Shown one piece after another: positions 44,371 to 55,511 of a stretch of DNA of 64,000 nucleotides. The notes beneath the pieces were generated by a model. It made no database searches. It saw nothing but the letters and a program-made list of their open reading frames with translations, and had not been told where the DNA came from. The stretch is from NCBI RefSeq assembly GCF_008831285.2, contig NC_045142.1, forward strand, positions 13,094,716 through 13,158,715, given 5' to 3'. The stretch comes from Nymphaea colorata. Taxonomy: Eukaryota > Streptophyta > Magnoliopsida > Nymphaeales > Nymphaeaceae. Position 1 is the stretch's first letter, and every line of letters begins with the position of its first letter. Position numbers and translations under genes: made by a program.

Positions 44371-45701
44371 GGATACTACATAGCTTCCCCTGAATGACAC
44401 TACAGTAAAGCTTCCGTCCTGCAGAACAACGGTATTTGGTAAGAAATAATAACAGTATCACGAAATTTAACCATGAAAGAAGTGAAATATCCATCCTTAC
44501 TCATGCAACGAGCGCTCAACTTGAAACTAGCTGGCAGTCTCCTCCCTTTGACTGCACAGTTAAATCTCTCTTCCACACGAACTAAACTAAACTGAAAAAC
44601 TTGCTCGGGTGCATCATAACCATGCACTGCAAAAGACTAAAACCCTCTGCGGTTAGATAATACATGCTCTCATCACCATGCAACGTCAAACAAGAAACCG
44701 CACCCAGAGAAACTCACATCTGATCTCATGATCAGTGTCACAGTGAACATCCTGAGATAAGGTTGATAAGTATGCAACGTCCTTCAAAGGCTTGATGTTC
44801 TTTATGTTACGTGACAATAGCTACTAAAATTGGCAACCCGCTGACATGGCTGCATTCTTACAGCAGTGGTAAAAATAATAAAGCATGTTGCCCACACTGA
44901 CTGGAAACTAAACTACACCAGCGCATCATGAATCCCACAAGAAGCTTCATACCTTGCAGAACAAACATGTACCCTTCTAAACTTGGTGCCAGCATGAGAT
45001 GTTAACTACATTTTGCACCCCTCAACTTAACCCTTCACCCAGTCTGTTTCCTTAACGATCAATTCTTTGAGTGGTTAGCCTCGCATAGCACCAGACATGA
45101 TGCAGCTGAATCAAGAAGGAGCTGAATTATTTATCAGTATCAAACATGAGGCACCTGAGTCAGGATACCATAAAGTCCTTGGCCTCGTCAAGTTTCCTGC
45201 TTGACTTTCACTGCTAGACAGGAATAGAATTTATCTGACAATTGCAGGCCAGACAAGGTTGGATGAGCTAGAGAGACAAGAAGAATGAATGATCTAGATC
45301 AACAAATTTTGTCATGAAAGTACCTCATCGTACCTACTTCGCTTAGTTTATCCTTTGACCTCTATTATTTTCCTTCCTCAGAAAGCACTTCTCTTCTCGG
45401 TCATTATCTAACTTGGAAGGCTGCCGCTCTACTGCTGCTCTGTCCAAGATTTCAGGATGCCAGGAACTAAAAGTGAAAACGAAAGGGATTCTTGTCCTGC
45501 AGCTGATATTGCCGGTGCTTCCTGCCAAGATTGACATGCTAATCATGTTAAAAGCACATGCCATCATCATCCCCTGGAGAATTTCTCTCCAATTTAATTA
45601 GTAGGTTAATATGTTAAACTTGAACAACCATTATCATCCCAAAATAACATTACCATATTCCATAACCATGTTAAAACATACATAATCCCTGAATGAAATT
45701 C
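44371..45701. other. No confident gene; 3' flank of the PPR gene
   Basis: A minus-strand open frame at 44627-44400 has non-repetitive composition but no motif I know. The stretch next to 45701 should include the PPR 3' UTR. Confidence 0.35.
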
Positions 45702-47837
45702 TCACCAGAAGTCCTTGCAGGAACAGATGCCACTACTGAACCTGTGAAACCTATTGATATCCCGTATAATAATCTCTCTCTCAAGAGATTCTGAAATTAA
45801 CTTCATGAAAGTGTGACAATCACCACAGATCCTCAAATTCTTCTTTATCCTAATTGGAGCACCATCTGGGATGGTCAACAACCCAAATGCCAGTGCTAAT
45901 TTCTCACTGTGATACCACAGACTTTTCTCCTTACTATCATCCCCCACGTCATTGACTGCACACTGCTTGTCAGCAGCATAACCTTTCGGCTTTACTAAAT
46001 CCACCAACATCTGAATCATTTCATAAATTTCACGGCTCCTTGTATGCGACTTATCGCATGCTGTAAAAACGTAAGTTATGTTCCTTGCTTCAATCCAGCT
46101 ACAGGCTGTCTCTTTCTTTACACCATTCTCCTTCATCAATTTCCTAACTTCGTCAGCTTGCTTCAACATCCCCTTAGACATATATATGTTAGCCAGCAGG
46201 ACATAGTTTCCAGAGTTATATGGCTCTATTTCAAAAAGCCTTTCTGCAACTTCTTTTGCAATTTCCACATTGCCAAAATTTCGACAAGCTGCAAGCAGAG
46301 CTCCCCAGACTGATGCATCTGGTTGCATGGGCATTGATTCTATGAAGCGCCTAGCCTCAACCAGCTGTCCATCTCGACCTAAGAGATCAACTACGCAAGA
46401 ATAATGCTCGTAACCTGGTCTTAAACCGTGGTCCTTAGTCATAGAACGAAAATAGTGAAGCCCTTCTTCAACAAGGCCATTGTGGCTACAAGCAGAAAGT
46501 ACACAAACATATGTAACATAATCAGGTTTGATACCCTCAGAGACCATCTGATTGAAAAGCTTAATCACTTCATAGCCAAGGCCGTGAAGTTGACACGCAG
46601 AAATCATACTTGTCCAGATGATAACATTTCTGTCCATCGTTTCATTGAAAACTAGGTATGCATCACTTAGGCTTCCACATTTTGCATAAAAAGTGGTCAA
46701 GGAGCTCCTAACACATGCATTATATGCAAACCCAGATTTTATAATCAGATTATGGATAACAGTTCCCTGGTCTAAAGCAGCTAGACTTGCACAGGCGTGA
46801 AGCACAGTGGAAAGCGACACCTCATCTGCCACGATCCCATTGTCCCTCATCATCCAAAAGTATTTACAGGTTTCCTCAAACTTCTCACTCTCAGCCCATC
46901 CCATCATCATCACATTCCACGTTACTATATCTCTAAAAGATGCGTTGCAACCAAACAGCATTATTGCAACTTCCGAGCTCCCACACTTACTGTACATATC
47001 AATGATTGCGTTTCTAACATATACTAAATACTCCAAACCGAATTTCAGAACAAGAGCATGGACTTGGATCCCGAAAGTCAAGCACCTTGCGCTCGCGCAG
47101 GCACTGAAGACGCTAGATAGACTCACCTGGTCTGGCATTATCCCTTCCTTGAGCATCCCATAAAAGAGCTCGAACGCTTCACCATACATGCAACTATGAT
47201 TGCATCCCACGATCATGGTGTTCCACGAAACGATACTTCTCTCGGGCATTTGGACGAACACTTTACGCGCATCCTCCAAATCCATTAATCTAGAGTACAT
47301 ACCAATAAGTGCACTGGCAACGAAGATGTCTGACGCAAAACCAGACTTATGGATGAGAGAATGCAGTTGCTTCCCACACGGCAGCGCCCCTATATCAGCA
47401 CAAGCGGGGAGGATGGCCGAGAAGGTATAGTGGTTCGGCGACACGCTCGTCTGCCTCATTCTAGAGAAGAACGAGAGCGCTTCCAGCGGCCGACTAGACT
47501 GGCAAAGGGCGGTGATGATGGTCGTCCACGAAATGACGTCGTTGCAATCTGTGCCATGAAAAATGAGCAAACCCTCTTCTAGGAGACCGCATTTGGCGTA
47601 CATGTTCATGAGACCACGGTGGAGGAAAGGAACAGAAACGAGTCCATTCTTGACAATCTGGGCATGAGCTTGAGAGGCACACCTGGAGCAGCCATTGTTG
47701 GTGATTGCATTGAGTAGGGAATTGAATTCGGATGGAGAGAGAGCAGACGTTGCATAAGGTTGACGGGTGACCGAGCATTGTGGAAGTAAAGGACGGCGGT
47801 GAACTGGAGGCCTGGACCAACGAAAGCCGCGCCTCAT
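45702..47837 (-). CDS. DYW-class pentatricopeptide repeat protein, 711 aa, single exon
   Basis: An intact intronless frame typical of plant PLS-class PPR genes. The N-terminus (about residues 1-35) is rich in Arg and Ser/Pro, consistent with an organellar targeting peptide. From about residue 70 to 520 there are successive PPR motifs (DVISWTTIITALCQSSRPLE, SIVSWNTMIVG, DIVTWNVMMMGWAESEKF, NVIIWTSMISACQLHG, KPDYVTYVCVLSACSHNGLV). The E/E+ region follows (ACSWIE at about 590), then the DYW deaminase-like domain with the zinc/catalytic HSEKLALAFG motif, a CGDCH motif and a C-terminus ending CSCKDFW. Such proteins bind single organellar transcripts, and those with DYW domains usually support C-to-U RNA editing. 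The last triplet is DFW rather than DYW. The exact target and orthologue cannot be read from sequence alone. Confidence 0.93.
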   Translation of the reverse strand: MRRGFRWSRPPVHRRPLLPQCSVTRQPYATSALSPSEFNSLLNAITNNGCSRCASQAHAQIVKNGLVSVPFLHRGLMNMYAKCGLLEEGLLIFHGTDCNDVISWTTIITALCQSSRPLEALSFFSRMRQTSVSPNHYTFSAILPACADIGALPCGKQLHSLIHKSGFASDIFVASALIGMYSRLMDLEDARKVFVQMPERSIVSWNTMIVGCNHSCMYGEAFELFYGMLKEGIMPDQVSLSSVFSACASARCLTFGIQVHALVLKFGLEYLVYVRNAIIDMYSKCGSSEVAIMLFGCNASFRDIVTWNVMMMGWAESEKFEETCKYFWMMRDNGIVADEVSLSTVLHACASLAALDQGTVIHNLIIKSGFAYNACVRSSLTTFYAKCGSLSDAYLVFNETMDRNVIIWTSMISACQLHGLGYEVIKLFNQMVSEGIKPDYVTYVCVLSACSHNGLVEEGLHYFRSMTKDHGLRPGYEHYSCVVDLLGRDGQLVEARRFIESMPMQPDASVWGALLAACRNFGNVEIAKEVAERLFEIEPYNSGNYVLLANIYMSKGMLKQADEVRKLMKENGVKKETACSWIEARNITYVFTACDKSHTRSREIYEMIQMLVDLVKPKGYAADKQCAVNDVGDDSKEKSLWYHSEKLALAFGLLTIPDGAPIRIKKNLRICGDCHTFMKLISESLEREIIIRDINRFHRFSSGICSCKDFW

Positions 47838-47947
47838 TCACAACATGGGAACATTCAATAATTAGCGAGGGGCCGTTTATATACCGACTGTGCATGGGAC
47901 CTCAATTCTGATCTTTGATTTCCAAATCTTCACTTTTCTTAAAATAC

Positions 47948-48191
47948 GGTTGCGTTTGATTCAGATCTCAGATCGAATAAAATCTCAAATCCACCAGCAT
48001 CTACTGTCAACATGTGTCTCAAATCCATGCTTTATTGTAAAAAAGCACCCCCAATATGGATCTGAAATTCATGTTTTCTTTACTGTAGAAAGCTAAAAAA
48101 AAGCATGGATTTGAGATCTGAATCATCTGATTGAAGAGAAGGGGAGTGGTCGGATCAAAACCGTGGAGATCCACGGTAATCAAATGTGACC
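47948..48191. mobile_element. Tourist-like MITE, relative of the one at 7690
   Basis: 244 bp. The left end GGTTGCGTTTGATT and the right end, read inverted, GGTCACATTTGATTACC agree at 11 of the first 14 positions. TAC flanks both sides (47945-47947 and 48192-48194). The interior has an imperfect palindrome of GATTCAGATCTCAGATC and GATTTGAGATCTGAATC. It lies about 110 bp upstream of the PPR start codon, so it could be in the promoter. Confidence 0.55.
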
Positions 48192-48479
48192 TACATGTTT
48201 GTTTATTCTATGGGCTTCATATAAAGGAAAATAAAGATCAGCTTCAGGCCTGAAATCTGAGGCTGTCAAACATGTGAAGCGGATCTACAATCAAAAGTAA
48301 GGATGTGTATATCGAGTTGGGTTTGGATACCTGATCTTACCATTCTAAATCAGTCATGTTGTCTATAAAATGCTTCGAAATTAAAAAAGAAAACTCGATA
48401 GGATTGGGTTCCTAGAATCAAAAAGGGATTCAGATCGTAAATATCTGATCCTGTTTTGAGAATTTGGTTCTATATAAAT

Positions 48480-48655
48480 ATAATAAATCTTCGAACAATA
48501 GATGACTTTGAGAAGAATGTTTTTTGTGAAACCTTGAAATCGTGATGGGTGTTCATTCGTCCAAGAATTTGTGGACTCCAGTAACTCGACGGGACTAGAC
48601 TTATCACAAAAGGAGGAAGCCAAGGCCCCATAATCATAATCGCATGGAGGACAGA
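48480..48655 (-). repeat. LTR-like fragment, left member of a diverged pair
   Basis: Minus-strand sequence including GGCTTCCTCC, TTTTGTGATAAGTCTAGTCCC and ATGCGATTATGATTATGGGG resembles 63690-63830 in the same orientation. Both encode a short MASS-C-KS-PV-LL-STN frame. It may be the outer LTR shell of the nest between them. Confidence 0.45.
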
Positions 48656-49369
48656 CCTGAGATAGAATATGAAGTTTTTTTTTATGACTTCAATTGTTTT
48701 TTCATTGCATGTGGTATACTTGGATGAAAATATGTAGCCAGGTCATGATCGCTTGTTCATATGAACCGATCGCTTCATCCACAATGTGATAGCGATCTAA
48801 GATGAGCTGAAAAAGACTAAGGTTGTTTGATACAGCAAGATTGGTTTTGTAAACTGAAACGTGGTAAATTAATGTGTTGTATGACATTGTGAGTTGATGA
48901 TATTTCATATATTTTGTTTAAAACATTGTCTTTATTGAATCAATATGAGGTCTTGTGAATTAAAAGGCAAATATAATATCTTAAATCATGTAAACCTAAT
49001 AACCAAATATGATGGCTCATATTATCTTAGTCGGACTAAGAGGAACATTATTTGAAAACTCGAGTCAATGTTTTGGGAGATGTTGGATTTTTGAATATTT
49101 ATGTGGCATGAAATTTATAACTTCAATGCATCCATAAATCTCATAATGATGAGTTAAGACCTACCGTAATATGTGAGACATATTATGTATGTTGTGTTGT
49201 TTTTTAAGTCGGCCAAAATAGCAAATGGAGAATGCTATCGACTCCTCCATTGTGTGAATTCTTAGGGATATGGGATTTTAAATCATCAATTATAGAATGA
49301 TTGGATGTCTTGAGACTTATGTAGATGAATTTTGATCTAGGACACAACAAGCTATTGTATTCCACTTAA
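48656..49369. other. No gene seen
   Basis: AT-rich, possibly decayed end of the minus-strand copia remnant. No motif assigned. Confidence 0.35.
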
Positions 49370-51300
49370 CATTGAGAATCTATTTGTTTCCCTACTGCTA
49401 TCCTTCTTGGAGGAAAGTCTACAAGTTCCCAAATCTTGTTTGGAGGAAGGTCTACATCAGAAAAGGGCCTTTTCTATAGACTTTGGAAGATCAATGTTAT
49501 TAGGGCATGTCATCATGGCTTCACCTTCTATTTCAAATATGCATTATAGTATATTTTTCTTCAAGCTTTAATGATGTGCCACATTTGTCTTGACTCATGC
49601 ACGAATCACTCCAACTATCATGAACTGATTGAGACATCTCATTCTGTGTTTTATTCTCTTGAACTACAGTCTCCACATGTTTTGGGTCATTCACCTAATA
49701 TAGTTGAAAATCTCTTTATATCTCCCTTTCTAGGGAAATCGTTGTTTAAGAACATTTCATATCGAGATCTATCTCTTTGTCACTTCTATCTGTATTTTCT
49801 CCTAGAAATATATGACATTTGGAATGTTCACAATATCCAATATAGATGCATTTCTTTCTTCTTGGTCCCAATTTATATTACTGGTGAGAAAGATCATGAG
49901 CACATGCCAAGAACCCCTACCGTCTTAGGTGGCTTAGGTCAAGCCACTTATCTATCCATAGTTCATAAGGAGTTAACAAGGCAGATCTAGTGGGTACATG
50001 CTTGAGGAAATATGTAGCAATGGAAAGCAATCTCCTTTAAAGAAAATCAGTAATTGTGCTTGTGGTATAATAGACATAACTATATCCACTAAGATTCCAT
50101 TCCTTCTTTCAGCACCATTTATACCTTTTTTTGTTACACAATTCTTTCAACTGTTTAAACAAATATTCTCTACCTTGATATGCATGAAAAGCTTCGGTTT
50201 TTCAAACAAGCTAGTTTTAAACTATATTCATGAAGTGTCCAAATCAATACAATGCATCATACTCATAGGTGGTCATATATATATATAACAATATCGAGAG
50301 TAATCATCAATAAACATGATAAAATATGATGCACTATGTTTGGATGGCACATTCATATGCTTACATATATAAGAATGGATCAATTGCAATGCAGTAAAAA
50401 CCCTAATTATTCTATTGAATAGTTTGTTAATTGTTTTTTCAAACAAACACATAGTGTTTTCAAGAGATCTTAATAGTCCCTTGCAAATGAATCTAGACAT
50501 TCTTTTTTGTGCAATATGTCATGGGCGGGCATGCCACATGGTCACATATGCACATTAAAACATCAAACATTTAGACAATGTGAACCATGATTAACATTTA
50601 AAACAAAGAAGTTATTCATTAACATAAAAAAAACATAAAATTGTGTTTCCTAACAAAATATCCACTATATGATTATTAAAACAAATATAACCAATGACAT
50701 TAAAGCATAAATCAAAACTAAATTTTGTCGAATATCAAAAACATGAACTACATCATGTTGCAGTTGTCTCATCCACTTGGCAAACCTAGTTTTCAAGTCT
50801 CAATCCCTTGACCTTTTGTATTACTACTAGTTTCCAGAAATATCATACCTTTGGCATTGAAAACTTCTAATATTCGACAAATATGTTGTAATCTCACCTT
50901 GTGTAGTCAGTTGCTCCTGAGCCTAAATCTACAAACCAACTAGTACAAGTAAAAACATGAGAATAAGAAGTCTTAATTGTAGAGGTGTGCAACTTTTTTT
51001 GGTTTGCTACACTCTCATGCAAAATGGCCATGCTTACCACTAGTGCTATTAAATGTGCATACATCCAGGTGCATACATTACAACACCGTGATGCATGCAC
51101 ACCATGCACATTATCCTCATGAATGTACCATAACAAAGGGATGATGCACCATTGTCCAGATACTCAAGGTATGCCTTTAGCGTTAGCTGCTTATCTAGAA
51201 AATGACACATGTATTTTAGACAATGAAGCATGAGAACATGTGACTGGTGATTTGCATCATCTAGAAAATTTTCATTCATGCTCAAATTCTTCAGGACAAT
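49370..51300 (-). mobile_element. Decayed Ty1/copia element (protease, integrase, start of RT)
   Basis: Read on the minus strand: a protease motif in the variant form WFVDLGSGATDYTR (about 50946-50905), then gag-pre-integrase (RMSRFICKGLLRSLENT, ALQLIHSYIC), then integrase (YFIMFIDDYSRYCYIY at about 50275). Its later part is broken into pieces (YFLKHVPTRSALLTPYELW, LGPRRKKCIYIGYC), and at about 49440 comes an IWELVDFPPRRIAVGNK motif where RT begins. Every domain carries stops. It abuts the plus-strand copia at about 51390. Confidence 0.72.
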
Positions 51301-51389
51301 GAATTTGCTATACCTGCAAAGGGTGTTGTTTATTTGCCTTACTCACCATGTGATAAATTCCAAAATTTCCTGCAAATCTTCTATCAATA

Positions 51390-53714
51390 AGTAGACTAGT
51401 CCATGACATGGATTGTGATATTGTATTTTCTAGCACAAAGGTGAAACTGATAAACAACAGTACTCAAATGATGATTTGTACAACTACATATGAATGATAC
51501 GTTCAAGTTGTCACATTGTAGGCTTGAACACCTTTCAAATAAGGTGTTGACTACTTTATTTCCCAGTATTACTACTAATAATCATGTTTGTGAGGCATGT
51601 ACTTGTGCTAAAATGGTAAGACAACCATTTTCTAGATTAGAAATAAGTTCTACTATTTGCTTTGAGTTGATACATTTAGATGTTTGGAGTGCTGCCCCTA
51701 GAGAGCCTCTTTTAGGTTTTAATTACTTTGTAACATTCATAGATGAAAAATCTACAATGTTCTAGGTGCACTTTCTCAAGCGAGAGAATGAAGTTATCAG
51801 TTTTTCCAAACAATTTTATCAACTAGTGTAGAATGAATTCTCCCAAAGTATAAAAGCTCTTAGGTGTGATAATGGTGCAAAGTACATTAATTCTAATTGT
51901 TAGTCTTTCCTGGATGAAAAAGGAGTCCTAATGCAAAATTCATGCCCAGGTACACCTCAACAAAATGGTGTAAGTGAGTGAAAAAATAGACATTACTTGA
52001 TTGTGCTAGAGATCTCTTGTTTTATATGCAAGTTCCCATTGTTGGAGCATGTTATCAGATAAACAGGATACCTAGTCAAGTTTTTTTTTTTTTAAGTCCT
52101 TTTTAGGTTGTGCACCAAAGAAAAACTTCCATTAATCATATGTGTATATTTGAGTGTGCATGTTGTGTACATATACAAGATAGACTCAGAAATAAACTGC
52201 AAAAAAGAGCCACTAAGTGTTTTTTGGGTTATTTATCCTCAAGGAAGGGTTACAAGTGTTACAAGCAAAGTACAAGAATTTTTTTTGTTTAGAGATGTGG
52301 TTTTCCTTGAAGATCAACCCTACTTCACAACACAACAAGGTGTGTACTTGGGTCAAAGAGAGAATAAGCTGTCATTACCAAGTTTGGAAGAGGTTAATGA
52401 GTTCAAACGTGTTCAAAGGCAAGACACAGGTCACTATGGTCAGTCACAATCAATCAACAATAAAAAAAATGCAGCTGGTACTTTTGATTCTCATGAAAAT
52501 GAACATATATTAAGGAGATCCACAAGTAAGTAATGTAAGACTAGCTAGTAGGTATAATGAATTTTACACCTACTATGCTAGCAACGATAGCCAACATTGC
52601 ATCTCAAAATACGTTGGAAGCATCTGCTCGTCAAGAAAATGCAAATCAATCTTGACTAAAGTATACTCTCACACAAAGCCAAAAAATTTTGAAGAGGCAA
52701 ATAATATGCCAGAATGTAGGACAGCTATGAGAGAGAACTAGATGCTCTGAAAAATAATTAAAGTTGGGACTTGGTTCAACTTCCCACAAAAAAAACTAGA
52801 AAGGAGTAGGGATTTACAAACTTAAGTACAAAAGCAATGGAGATGTCTAATGGTTCAATGTGAGGTTGGTAGCTAAAAGCTACACTCAAGTACCGGGCAT
52901 AGATTTTCATGAAAAGTTGGCCCCAGTGGCAAAAATAAACTCAAATAAGAATTCAGTCGTCTGCAGTAGTAGTAAAAAAATGTGCAATATATCAGCTGGA
53001 AGTAACAAATGCAATTCTAAATAGAGACTTGGAAGAGGAGATTTACATGGAGGCGCCATAGGGACTAGAGACTCATGGAAGACAAAAATATAAGATGCGA
53101 GTTAAAGAAATCTCCATATTGACTACACTAGTTTCCTAGAGCTTGGTTCTACAAACTAAGCAATAAGTTGGAAGACATGGAATGTTGCAAGAGTTTAGCA
53201 GACAACTCGTTGTTTGTTTATAAGGAAAGAAGTAAGATCGTAGTCATTGTAGTGTACATAGATATAGATGACATAATAGTTGCTGGTAATGATGAAGATT
53301 TCATGACTGAAACCAAAATAAGTCTTAATAAAAGCTTTGAGATAAAGGATCTGGGAATTTTGAAGTACTTAGGAACAAAAGTGTCTTGTTCAAATAGGGG
53401 TATATTCTTGTGACAAAGAAAGTACATTCTTGACTTACTAAGGGAGACTGTTATGATTAGAGCAAAACCATCAGTCAGTCCTCTTAAAGTCAATGTAAGA
53501 CTGACTAAAGACTAGGGTGACAAGTTAAAAGATGTTCTCAGTTTTAGAAAAATAATGGGTAAACTGACTTACCTAACTATAACAAGACCAGATTTGTATA
53601 CACCATCAATTTACTAAGTCAATTTATGCATTGTCCAAGGAAACAACACCTAGAAGCTGCATATATAGTGTTATACTATCTGAAAAGGACTACAGGTTAT
53701 GGTGTAGTGATGAG
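51390..53714 (+). mobile_element. Copia element, 5' portion (gag-pre-integrase to RNase H), split by hAT
   Basis: Starts inside gag-pre-integrase (FKLSHCRLEHLSNKVLTTLFP). It continues through integrase (ELIHLDVWSAAP, FNYFVTFID, CPGTPQQNGVSE, with a stop where the ERKN motif begins) and RT (ARLVAKGY-like at about 52870; the YVDD region reads VYIDIDDIIVAGNDED at about 53250). It reaches RNase H (HLEAAYIVLYYLKRTTGYGVVM), where it is cut at 53714 by the hAT element. The LTR, leader, gag and protease are absent on the left. Coding is full of stops and frameshifts. The same element resumes in frame at 59587 and again at 61591. Confidence 0.8.
53707..53714. other. 8-bp hAT target-site duplication, left copy
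   Basis: GTGATGAG, identical to 59587-59594. Eight base pairs is the signature length for hAT insertion. Confidence 0.95.
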
Positions 53715-54049
53715 TAAGCCTGGGCACCGGGCCGGGCCGCCGCCGGGTACCCGGTACTCGGCCCGACTCGGGCCCGGGCCCGAGCCTTGAAAAAACAATT
53801 TTCGGGCCATTAGTTAACGGGCTCGACCCGGCCCCGTAGTTAACGGGTCGGGCTTGGGTCCGCCGCTGTGCTCATCGGCGGCCCGAGAACCCGATATTAT
53901 TAATTTTTTTTTTTTCAAAAAAAAAAAGAACTTAGGGTCAATGGGTCATTAACGTTGGGTTTCACTTTCATTACGTTTATCTTCCTTGACCCCTGTTCGG
54001 CTGTTCCTCGCCGCCATCGAGAGTCCGAGACTCAACACTGAACAGTGAA

Positions 54050-54310
54050 GAGTGAAGACTGCCTCCTCCGATCGTCGCCGTCGCCCATCGGCTGCCTCCT
54101 CCGGTGACCAGTCCTCCCAATCGCCGTCGTTGTCGCCCATCGGCTGCCTCCTCCGGTCGTCGCCGTCGTCGTCACCCATCGGCTGCCTCCTCCGGTCTTC
54201 CCAGTCGGCTGTCACCGTCGCCATCCCCGTCGCCCATCGGCTGCCCCTCCGGTCATCCCAGTCGATTGTCGTCGTCACCCATCGGTTGTCTCCCGCTCCC
54301 AGTCCCCGCC
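54050..54310 (+). repeat. Irregular GC-rich repeats in the hAT 5' region
   Basis: A word close to CGCCCATCGGCTGCCTCCTC recurs about five times (near 54082, 54138, 54176, 54231 and 54278), with 38-56 bp spacing and CCGTCGTCG filler. It has open frames in several phases, which is expected of such repeats and is not evidence for a gene. It may be a 5' UTR or promoter CpG-rich block. Confidence 0.7.
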
Positions 54311-54395
54311 CATCAGGTGCGCTATCTCTCCCCTTTCTCCCTGTCCGTCTCATTCCCCTGTTTTGCATCCTTTTTTTTCTTCCCTATCAGAACTG

Positions 54396-54666
54396 TTTGA
54401 GCATACTGTGATTGTTGGTTTGTGATGTTGAATTTTTTTGGATAAATCATTTGTTTTCCTCACTTTGAGCATACTGTGACTGTTGGTTTGTGAAGCTGAT
54501 TTTTTTAGATAAATCATATGTTTTCCTCACTTTGAGCATACTGTGATTGTTGGTTTGTGATGCTGAATTTTTTTAGATAAATCATCTGTTTTCCTCACTT
54601 TGAGCATACTGTGATTGTTGGTTTGTGATGCTAAATTTTTTTAGATAAATCATCTGTTTTCCTCAC
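54396..54666 (+). repeat. 68-bp tandem array, four copies
   Basis: Four consecutive units begin TTTGAGCATACTGTGA and end GTTTTCCTCAC, differing at only a few positions. The last two are nearly identical. The array lies inside the hAT element, upstream of the transposase. Confidence 0.95.
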
Positions 54667-54739
54667 TTTTCAATTTTCATGCCTGCGACTACTGAGAAGC
54701 TCTCGGAAGTTGTGTTGTTGAAAAGGATTGCATTAACTA

Positions 54740-55511
54740 CTAGCCAGGCGAGAATAAGAGATTACATATGCATATATCAGATGCCAAATGAGAGTCTATA
54801 GATCAAACGTAAAGTCAGTCGTAGAACAGAGGAAGTTTCTTGAGGATTATTTAAAATAAACCTGTTCAATGTCCATTGAGCAGGTGGCTGTGCATGCTGT
54901 AATTCTGCATAAGAAGTACTTTGTATATGTATGGACTATGGTACCTGCCAAGTTGGGAACCTAAGAACATTAAGGATATATATATAATTGCAAACTACTA
55001 TCTCAAACAAACTTATATTCAACTTTGTGAAGTACCTAGTTTAAATTTGGCGTTTGTTCTGGAGAGTCTACTTTTTTATTCATAGGTCTTTCCCAATTGT
55101 GACGTATGTAAATCTGGTGTGTCCCTTCTGAAAATTCATTGAAGAATCGGTCCATCAATCTGTCGAATTGGAAGACCAGCCACTCTCTATTCGCTTTATG
55201 CTATAACACGTTTCTGCTCTTTACTCCAGGGACAAGGGACCTCAAAGAAGAACGAAAATAAGTAACAGCTTAATTTCACTTTCACTTCAAAGTTCTCTCA
55301 AAGTAGGAATATGCTGAGGGATTACTTGTCAAATTTCGTCGCTTCCATTTTAAAAGGTCAGTATGGGAATCAATTTTATACCATTAGTTTGGGGAGCATC
55401 CCACTTTCTGTAGTTAATAAAAATATGGCACTTCATCTACTGAGAATTTGGAAAAACGATTGTGCTTCATCTGATATATGCATATGTAATCTCTTATTCT
55501 CGCCTGGCTAG
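54740..55511. repeat. Inverted repeat with 44-bp perfect arms inside the hAT element
   Basis: The arm 54740-54783 (starting CTAGCCAGGCGAGAATAAG) is the exact reverse complement of 55468-55511. The enclosed 684 bp has no recognised gene. It could be a foldback element nested in the hAT or part of the hAT itself. Confidence 0.85.

Noticed and set aside
44400-44627. Minus-strand 75-codon frame with non-repetitive composition
   Set aside because: No recognised motif, no splice partner found; not enough to call a gene, though it could be an exon fragment.
54052-54411. Open frames on both strands in the GC-rich hAT 5' block
   Set aside because: They are by-products of irregular CGCCCATCGG repeats, present in several frames, with no domain.
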